NCBI GenBank assembly: GCA_028711355.1
Contig: JAQTSL010000091.1
Span: forward strand, 4,401 to 11,454
Source: Rhodoferax sp.
Lineage (GTDB): Bacteria; Pseudomonadota; Gammaproteobacteria; Burkholderiales; Burkholderiaceae_C
Length of the DNA: 7,054 nucleotides
Direction of reading: 5' to 3'
Every line of letters begins with the position of its first letter. Position 1 is the stretch's first letter. The notes beneath the pieces are model-generated. The model saw nothing but the letters and a program-made list of their open reading frames with translations. It ran no database searches and had not been told where the DNA came from. The position numbers were made by a program, and so were the translations under genes. Shown here one piece after another: positions 1 through 4,855 of the stretch.

Positions 1-87
1 AGTGCCCGCGCCGACATGGCCGCTTTCGACCGGCTGATGCAGCGCAGCGGGGGAGATGCACCCCGCGCGGGAGATGAGATCGGTTAA
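1..87 (+). CDS. 3' end of an unrecognised gene (partial)
   Basis: Frame 1 is open from the window edge to TAA at 85-87 and gives 28 residues, including ADMAAFDRLMQRSG and ending in AGDEIG. Most third codon positions are G or C, as in the real genes here, which supports coding. Only the C-terminal tail is visible and I do not recognise the family. mutL often precedes miaA in betaproteobacteria, but this tail lacks the HGRPT-type ending I expect of MutL. The stop codon lies 3 bases before the miaA ATG, so the two are probably co-transcribed. Frame 3 is also open, to a TGA at 75-77, but reads as a low-complexity Arg-rich peptide and is less likely. Confidence 0.4.
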   Translation, partial: SARADMAAFDRLMQRSGGDAPRAGDEIG

Positions 88-90
88 CCC

Positions 91-1143
91 ATGCCGCGCC
101 ACATCGCGCTGGCCGGCCCAACGGCGGCGGGCAAGACGGCGGCGGCGCTGGCGATTGCGCAGCAGCATCCGGTGGAAATCATCAGCGTCGATTCGGCGCT
201 GGTCTATCGCGGCATGGATATCGGCAGCGCCAAGCCCAGCGCGGCTGAGCTGGCGGCCGTGCCGCACCATCTGATCGACATCCGCGACCCGCTGCACGCC
301 TATAGCGCCGCCGACTTTGTGCGCGACGCCAGCCGGCTGATGCATGAGATCACCGCGCGCGGCAAACTGCCGCTACTGGTGGGCGGCACCATGCTGTACT
401 TCAAGGCGCTACGCGATGGCCTGGACGACCTGCCACGCGCCGATCCCGCCGTTCGCCTGGTCATTGAGCAGGAGGCCGCGCAAAAAGGCTGGCCCGCGCT
501 GCACGCCGAGCTGGCGCAGGTGGACCCGGCCAGCGCCGCCCGGCTGGCCCCGGCGGACTCGCAACGCATCTCACGCGCGCTGGAGGTTTACCGCTTGTCA
601 GGCAGACCTATTAGCAGTTTTTTTACTACAAAAAAAGAAGCTGCTGGCGCAGATGCAGTAAGCGCCAGAGGCTTTATTTCCTTAGAGCCGCTGAACCGTG
701 GCTGGCTGCACCAGCGCATTGCCGAGCGCTTTGATGCGATGCTGGCCAATGGTTTTCTGGACGAAGTTAAAGTTTTGCGCGCACGCGGCGATCTACAGCC
801 CGACTTGCCCTCGATGCGCTGCGTCGGCTACCGCCAGGCGTGGGACTATCTGGATGCGCTGGACGCAGCCGCAGCACCAGGCGCGCTCAACATCAAAGCT
901 GCGCCCATTTTGCGCGACCTGCGCGACAAAGGCATTGCCGCCACGCGCCAGCTCGCCAAGCGCCAGCTCACCTGGCTGCGCAGTATGCCCGAGCGGCAGG
1001 TGGTGGCGTGCGACGCGCCGGATGCACGGGAGCAGGTGCTCAAACTGGCCGCTGATTTCTTGAAACTCTGCGCTTCTGCCCCTGGCATTCATGGCGGCGA
1101 AGTCCTGGACTGCGGACCTGTGGGTGCAGAAATCATCAAATGA
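91..1143 (+). CDS. miaA: tRNA dimethylallyltransferase MiaA
   Basis: MiaA transfers the dimethylallyl group of DMAPP to N6 of A37 in tRNAs that read codons starting with U, the first step of (ms2)i6A synthesis in the cytoplasm. The 350-residue product has the P-loop GPTAAGKT at 9-16, the conserved DSALVYRGMDIGSAKP at 34-49, GGTMLY at 98-103, the SQRISRALEVYRLSG tRNA-binding region near 157-171, and a conserved SMRCVGYRQAWDY stretch. The ATG at 91 places the P-loop at the usual distance from the N-terminus, and a GAG at 76-78 can act as a weak ribosome binding site inside the upstream gene's end. Two oddities stand out. Residues about 175-197 are encoded by an AT-richer palindromic repeat containing T7 and A7 runs. 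The C-terminus also runs about 25 residues past the usual end, near LKLAADFL, into a tail ending GAEIIK; MiaA is usually about 310-320 residues long. All recognised motifs are intact, so the enzyme is probably functional. Confidence 0.97.
   Translation: MPRHIALAGPTAAGKTAAALAIAQQHPVEIISVDSALVYRGMDIGSAKPSAAELAAVPHHLIDIRDPLHAYSAADFVRDASRLMHEITARGKLPLLVGGTMLYFKALRDGLDDLPRADPAVRLVIEQEAAQKGWPALHAELAQVDPASAARLAPADSQRISRALEVYRLSGRPISSFFTTKKEAAGADAVSARGFISLEPLNRGWLHQRIAERFDAMLANGFLDEVKVLRARGDLQPDLPSMRCVGYRQAWDYLDALDAAAAPGALNIKAAPILRDLRDKGIAATRQLAKRQLTWLRSMPERQVVACDAPDAREQVLKLAADFLKLCASAPGIHGGEVLDCGPVGAEIIK
615..680 (+). repeat. Palindromic repeat, copy 1, in frame inside miaA
   Basis: The core at 639-673 begins AGCTGCTGGCGCA and ends GTAAGCGCCAGAGGCT. 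CTGGCGC at 644-650 pairs perfectly with GCGCCAG at 662-668 across an 11-base loop. AT-rich flanks (T7 at 618-624, A7 at 630-636, then TTTATTTC at 673-680) contrast with the GC-rich gene. The segment stays in frame and encodes roughly SSFFTTKKEAAGADAV and following residues, in the loop between the RALEV helix and the WLHQRI helix, where MiaA proteins vary. A diverged inverted copy lies at about 6340-6402. From memory, Comamonadaceae genomes carry many intergenic repeats of the form AGTAGCTGCT, GCGC, a loop, GCGC, AGAGGC; I assign it to that type on this basis. Outer borders are approximate. Confidence 0.6.
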
Positions 1144-1180
1144 GTGGCACCTGCATCCACTGAAATTTAACTTTTCACGC

Positions 1181-1306
1181 ATGAGCTTTTACAAGAACCT
1201 CGGCCCATTTGAGCAGGCCTACCAAGCCCTAATGGATTTTCTCGGTTTAAAGCGTCTTGCCGCTGTTGACCAGGTCCCCCCTATGCCACAGCGGAGATTC
1301 GCATGA
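1181..1306 (+). CDS. Possible 41-residue small ORF, doubtful
   Basis: An ATG at 1181 opens a 41-codon frame to TGA at 1304-1306. The peptide begins MSFYKNLGPFEQAY, continues through DFLGLKRLAAVDQ and ends PPMPQRRFA. The composition is protein-like, with an amphipathic stretch in the middle. However, there is no Shine-Dalgarno sequence before the ATG (TTAACTTTTCACGC), the frame is short, and the codon choice is less GC3-biased than in the neighbours. I do not recognise a family. It could be a true small protein, the 3' remnant of a decayed gene, or chance. Confidence 0.2.
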   Translation: MSFYKNLGPFEQAYQALMDFLGLKRLAAVDQVPPMPQRRFA

Positions 1307-1409
1307 CAGCATTTCTTATGCGTTGATTGTCTGGAATGCAAAGTAAATGCCTACTTATTGATTCAAGTCATTCATAGGCCCGCTCTGTCGGCGCCTAATG
1401 ACCTCACTT

Positions 1410-1431
1410 GCGCAAGCTAAGCGGCTTGCGC
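1410..1431 (+). promoter_or_regulatory. Perfect 8-bp hairpin just before the diguanylate cyclase start
   Basis: GCGCAAGC at 1410-1417 and GCTTGCGC at 1424-1431 form a perfect 8-bp stem with a 6-base loop (TAAGCG). The right arm ends 7 bases before the ATG at 1439 and so covers the place where a ribosome binding site should be. No AGGA-like motif is visible there. As RNA it could limit translation initiation; as DNA it is a palindromic site that a dimeric regulator could bind. There is no T-run, so it is not an intrinsic terminator. The inverted repeat is plain in the sequence, but its function is inference. Confidence 0.5.
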
Positions 1432-1438
1432 CGTCACG

Positions 1439-4024
1439 ATGATGCAAAGTTGGACTGTCAACGACGAAACCAAACGCAAGTACAGCATCTTGTTGCTGTT
1501 GGCTCTAGTGCTGGCCGGTCTGGCAGGCAACTATTTCAGTTTTCCGGTTTTTTTCAATATTGATTTTCTGTTTGGCAGCGTGTTTGCGCTGCTGGCTTTG
1601 CAGTGCTTTGGACGGCGCTGGGGCACGCTGGCAGCGGCGCTGATTGCCAGCTACACTTTTGTCTTGTGGGCGCACCCGTATGCCATCGTCATCATGACGG
1701 CGGAGGTGGCGCTGGTGGGCACTCTGACGCGGCGCTTCAAACTGGGCCTGGTGCTGGCCGACACCCTGTACTGGCTCATCGTCGGCATGCCGCTGGTCCT
1801 GGTCTTCTATCACTTTGTGATGAAGATGCCGCTCAACGCCAGCAACGTCATGATGATCAAGCAGGCGGTCAATGGCATTGCCAATGCCTTGCTCGCCAAC
1901 CTGCTGCTGATTGCTTTTGCACTGCGCTCGCGCACCCGGCCAACCTCATTTCGGGAGATTATTTACAGCCTGCTCGCCGCCTTCGTCCTGTTCCCGGCGC
2001 TGCTCTTGCTGGCGCTGGATGGCCGAGCTGATTTTGCCGCGACCGACCACACCATTCGCACCGAGTTGCTGCAAGACGCTCGGCGCTTGAATTGGTATCT
2101 CGAAACCTGGATCAGCAACAGAAAATCTGCGGTTCAAAGTCTGGCGTTGATGGCCAGTAGCCAGTCTGCGCCAGCGATGCAAGCGCACCTGGAACAGGCG
2201 CAAAGAGCGGACCCGAACTTTTTGCGCGTCGGCCTGATGGACAGCCAGGCCACGGTCACCGCCTATTACCCGCTGGCCGATGCATTGGGCCGCGCCACCA
2301 TTGGCAAAAATTTTGCTGACCGTCCTTATATTGCCGACCTCAAGCGAACCCTGCAACCGATGGTGTCCGAAGTTCTGCTGGACCGGGTCGGCCTACCCGG
2401 GCCGATGGTCGCAGTGCGCGCACCGGTGCTGGTTGCGGGGCACTATGGCGGCTACGTCACTGGCATCCTGAGTCTGCGCCAGATTCGTGAGCAACTCGAC
2501 CAGAGCACCTCAAGTCATTCGATGTTGTACACGCTGCTGGACAAAAACGGCCATATCATCCTGTCCAACCGGCCTGATCAGGCGGTCATGCTGCCGATGC
2601 AGCGCGGCCCGGGAGAGCTCAATCGGCTCGACGCCGGGATCAGCCAATGGGTGCCGCTGGCGCGGCCCGGGCGGTCCATTTCGGAGCGCTGGCGAGATTC
2701 GTTCTATGTGGCGCAAAGCCCTATTGGCAAGTTGTCGGAGTGGCAGTTGATTCTGGAGCAGCCGGTGGCACCGTTTCAGAGCGCACTCTTTGAGAGCTAC
2801 ACGCGCCATTTGATTGAGTTGTTTGTGCTGTTGCTCGGTGCCTTGGCGCTGGCCGAATGGCTCAGTCGCCGGATGACCCGCACGGTTGATATTCTGAACG
2901 TTTTGACGCACGATCTGCCAAGGCGTCTGGGCACTGATGACCAGGAAATCGCATGGCCCCAGACGGCGATCATTGAGACCAATCACTTGATCGGCCATTT
3001 CAGGGAAATGTCTGAATTGCTGACGGTGCAGTTTGACGAGGTGCAGACGGCCAACGAAATGCTGGAACAAAGGGTGCAGGAGCAGACAGCCGCGTTGCAG
3101 GCGAACCAATTGCAATTGCAAACCATTTTTCAGACCGAGCCCGAATGCATCAAGATTGTCGATGCGCAGGGGCGTTTGCTGCAAATGAATCCGGCGGGCC
3201 TGGCGATGATCCAAGCCGACTCGCTGGAACAGGTGCGCGGTCAGTCGGTGTTTGACCTGGTCGCACCGGAACACCGGGCGGCGTTTACCGCTTTCCACCA
3301 GCGCGTGCTGGCGGGTGAGACGCTGCAACTGCAATTCGAAGTGATCGGCCTCAAGGGCGGGCGGCGCTGGCTGGAGTCGCACGCCACGCCCATGCTTGAG
3401 CAAGGCCAGAGGGTGCACCTTGCGGTCACGCATGACATTACCGAGCGCAGACAGATGCAGGAACAAATGCGCCAGCTCGCCTTCTATGACCCGCTCACCC
3501 AATTGCCCAATCGCCGCCTGCTCGGTGACCGTTTGGGTCAGACCATGGCAGCGAGTAAGCGCAGCGGCAATTTTTGCGCGCTGATGATGCTCGATCTCGA
3601 CAATTTCAAGCCGCTCAATGACCAGCATGGGCACCTTGCCGGCGACAAACTGCTGGTGGAGGTGGCGCGGCGTTTGAGTGCTGGCGTGCGCGAGATCGAC
3701 ACTGTGACACGCTACGGCGGCGACGAATTTGTGGTGATGCTGGGTGCACTCGACACTGACTTGGCAACGTCCACCGCCCAGACTGCCATCATTGCCGAGA
3801 AGATCCGTCTCAGTCTGGCTGAACCCTACTTGCTCTGGCTGCCACCAGAAGGCCAGGGCCCCGACAGGGTCGAGCATCACTGTAGTGCCAGCATCGGCGT
3901 GGTGCTCTTTCTTGGCACTCAAGCGCCACCCGAAGACATCCTCAAATGGGCTGACCAGGCGATGTACCAGGCCAAGGACGCAGGGCGCAACCGGGTTCAG
4001 TTTTTTACGCCGCAGCGGGCATGA
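1439..4024 (+). CDS. Membrane-anchored diguanylate cyclase: multi-TM region, Cache-like, PAS, GGDEF
   Basis: This 861-residue enzyme should make c-di-GMP from two GTP at the inner membrane in response to an external or membrane signal. Residues about 15-193 hold some seven hydrophobic segments of a MASE-like integral sensor that I cannot assign to a named family. Residues about 196-455 look like a periplasmic Cache (dCache-type) ligand domain, closed by a membrane helix near 457-477. A HAMP-like and coiled-coil linker follows (about 480-555), then PAS (about 560-667, ending DITERRQMQEQ) and GGDEF (about 675-855). The GGDEF domain has FYDPLTQLPNRR, DLDNFKPLNDQHGH, the intact active site YGGDEF at 759-764, and an RxxD inhibitory site (R751, D754), so it is predicted active and product-inhibited. 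No EAL or HD-GYP domain is present. An in-frame TAA at 1418 leaves only the tandem ATGs at 1439 and 1442 as plausible starts. A perfect hairpin sits just upstream. The ligand is unknown. Confidence 0.95.
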   Translation: MMQSWTVNDETKRKYSILLLLALVLAGLAGNYFSFPVFFNIDFLFGSVFALLALQCFGRRWGTLAAALIASYTFVLWAHPYAIVIMTAEVALVGTLTRRFKLGLVLADTLYWLIVGMPLVLVFYHFVMKMPLNASNVMMIKQAVNGIANALLANLLLIAFALRSRTRPTSFREIIYSLLAAFVLFPALLLLALDGRADFAATDHTIRTELLQDARRLNWYLETWISNRKSAVQSLALMASSQSAPAMQAHLEQAQRADPNFLRVGLMDSQATVTAYYPLADALGRATIGKNFADRPYIADLKRTLQPMVSEVLLDRVGLPGPMVAVRAPVLVAGHYGGYVTGILSLRQIREQLDQSTSSHSMLYTLLDKNGHIILSNRPDQAVMLPMQRGPGELNRLDAGISQWVPLARPGRSISERWRDSFYVAQSPIGKLSEWQLILEQPVAPFQSALFESYTRHLIELFVLLLGALALAEWLSRRMTRTVDILNVLTHDLPRRLGTDDQEIAWPQTAIIETNHLIGHFREMSELLTVQFDEVQTANEMLEQRVQEQTAALQANQLQLQTIFQTEPECIKIVDAQGRLLQMNPAGLAMIQADSLEQVRGQSVFDLVAPEHRAAFTAFHQRVLAGETLQLQFEVIGLKGGRRWLESHATPMLEQGQRVHLAVTHDITERRQMQEQMRQLAFYDPLTQLPNRRLLGDRLGQTMAASKRSGNFCALMMLDLDNFKPLNDQHGHLAGDKLLVEVARRLSAGVREIDTVTRYGGDEFVVMLGALDTDLATSTAQTAIIAEKIRLSLAEPYLLWLPPEGQGPDRVEHHCSASIGVVLFLGTQAPPEDILKWADQAMYQAKDAGRNRVQFFTPQRA

Positions 4025-4132
4025 AGTGAGGCAACGGCGGTTGCGTACACTTGGTTCGGTTTGCTGCTTCTAGAAACATTTTTTACCTATGCGTCCACTT
4101 CTCCTACCCGCAAAACAACTCACCGTGGCGCT

Positions 4133-4795
4133 TTGAGCCTGATCATTCAAACCCTGTCCAAACGTTTCGGTGTCGTGCCGGTGTTCAGCAATGTGTCGCT
4201 GACGGTTGCGCCGGGCGAGTTTGTCGCCATCATTGGCGAATCGGGCGTGGGCAAATCAACGCTGCTCAACTGCATGGCCGGACTGGACAGTTGGAATGAC
4301 GGCAGCGTGCTGCTCGACGGGCTGGACCTGGGCGCGCAGAGTGACGACCAGTTGGCGCGCTTGCGGCGTGAAAAGACAGGCTTTGTGTTTCAGGCCTTTC
4401 ACGTGCTGCCGCACCTGAGCGTGGCACAAAACGTGGCGCTGCCGCTGATGCTGCTAGGCCGCCATGACGACGCGCGTGTGCTGTCGATGCTGGACGCGGT
4501 GGGCTTGGCCGGCCTGGGCGAGCGCCTGCCCCAGCAGCTCAGCGGCGGCCAGTTGCAACGGGTGGCGATTGCGCGCGCCTTGATCCACCAGCCGATGCTG
4601 CTACTGGCCGACGAGCCCACTGGCAACCTTGACCCGCACACCGCCGAACGTGTGATGGATGCGCTGATCAGCCAGACGCGCACGCACGGTGCGGCCATGG
4701 TGCTGGTAACGCATTCGGTCACCGCCGCCCAGCGCGCCGACCGGGTGTTGCTGCTGACCGCCAGCGGGCTGGCGCCCCATGTAAGCGCCCGCTAG
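4133..4795 (+). CDS. ABC transporter ATP-binding protein, LolD/MacB type
   Basis: This is a cytoplasmic ATPase subunit that would power a membrane permease. From the TTG at 4133 it is 220 residues, a normal size for this family. It has Walker A GESGVGKST (35-43), the Q-loop glutamine Q87 in FVFQAFHVLPHLSV, signature LSGGQ (136-140), Walker B LLLADEP (156-162), a D-loop (GNLD) and the switch histidine H194, so all catalytic parts are present. The FQAFHVLPHLSVAQNV and GLGERLPQQLSGGQ style matches LolD/MacB/FtsE-like ATPases that work with extractor-type permeases. Start choice: there is no ATG or GTG in this frame near the family's N-terminus; TTG at 4133 gives MSLIIQTLSKRFG, while TTG at 4061 would add 24 unlikely residues. 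Neither has a good Shine-Dalgarno sequence. No permease gene lies in the window: a diguanylate cyclase gene is upstream and pabB downstream. The substrate is unknown. Confidence 0.93.
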   Translation: MSLIIQTLSKRFGVVPVFSNVSLTVAPGEFVAIIGESGVGKSTLLNCMAGLDSWNDGSVLLDGLDLGAQSDDQLARLRREKTGFVFQAFHVLPHLSVAQNVALPLMLLGRHDDARVLSMLDAVGLAGLGERLPQQLSGGQLQRVAIARALIHQPMLLLADEPTGNLDPHTAERVMDALISQTRTHGAAMVLVTHSVTAAQRADRVLLLTASGLAPHVSAR

Positions 4796-4855
4796 CTTGT
4801 TGAGGCCCTGCGCAAACGTTCTTATGCCAATCCGACCACATACTTACTGACCCGC

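Larger units (their letters stand above)
1144..1438. other. Intergenic region between miaA and the diguanylate cyclase gene
   Basis: This 295-base gap is less GC-rich than the genes, notably at 1310-1380. It holds a doubtful 41-codon ORF (1181-1306) and a perfect hairpin at 1410-1431. I see no clear terminator for miaA: GTGG at 1145-1148 and CCAC at 1157-1160 could form a small stem but no T-run follows. ATGACA at 1303-1308 with GATTGT at 1325-1330 (16-base spacer), and TTGATT at 1323-1328 with TAAATG at 1344-1349 (15-base spacer), are possible but weak sigma70-like pairs. A promoter for the downstream gene is expected here because of the distance from miaA, but the sequence does not single one out. 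Confidence 0.5.

Noticed and set aside
1..87. Naming the upstream gene mutL from the common mutL-miaA order
   Set aside because: The 28-residue tail lacks the C-terminal motif I expect of MutL, and context alone is not enough.
56..274. An overlapping plus-strand frame of 72 codons at the start of miaA
   Set aside because: The product is Arg/Ser-rich and out of frame with the clear MiaA P-loop; it is a composition shadow.
3110..3121. The 12-base palindrome TTGCAATTGCAA
   Set aside because: It falls in the coiled-coil/PAS junction where Gln/Leu codons repeat (NQLQLQ), so codon repetition explains it.
2510..3922. A 470-codon open frame on the minus strand
   Set aside because: It lies wholly antisense to the diguanylate cyclase, whose PAS and GGDEF motifs are unmistakable on the plus strand. 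The antisense product is His/Gln/Arg-rich with no recognisable motif, as expected from high GC3 on the other strand.
4041..4090. A sigma70-like promoter before the ABC ATPase (TTGGTT at 4051-4056, AAACAT at 4074-4079; TTCTAGAA palindrome at 4068-4075)
   Set aside because: The -10 match is only three of six and the palindrome is short. This is too weak to list as a feature.
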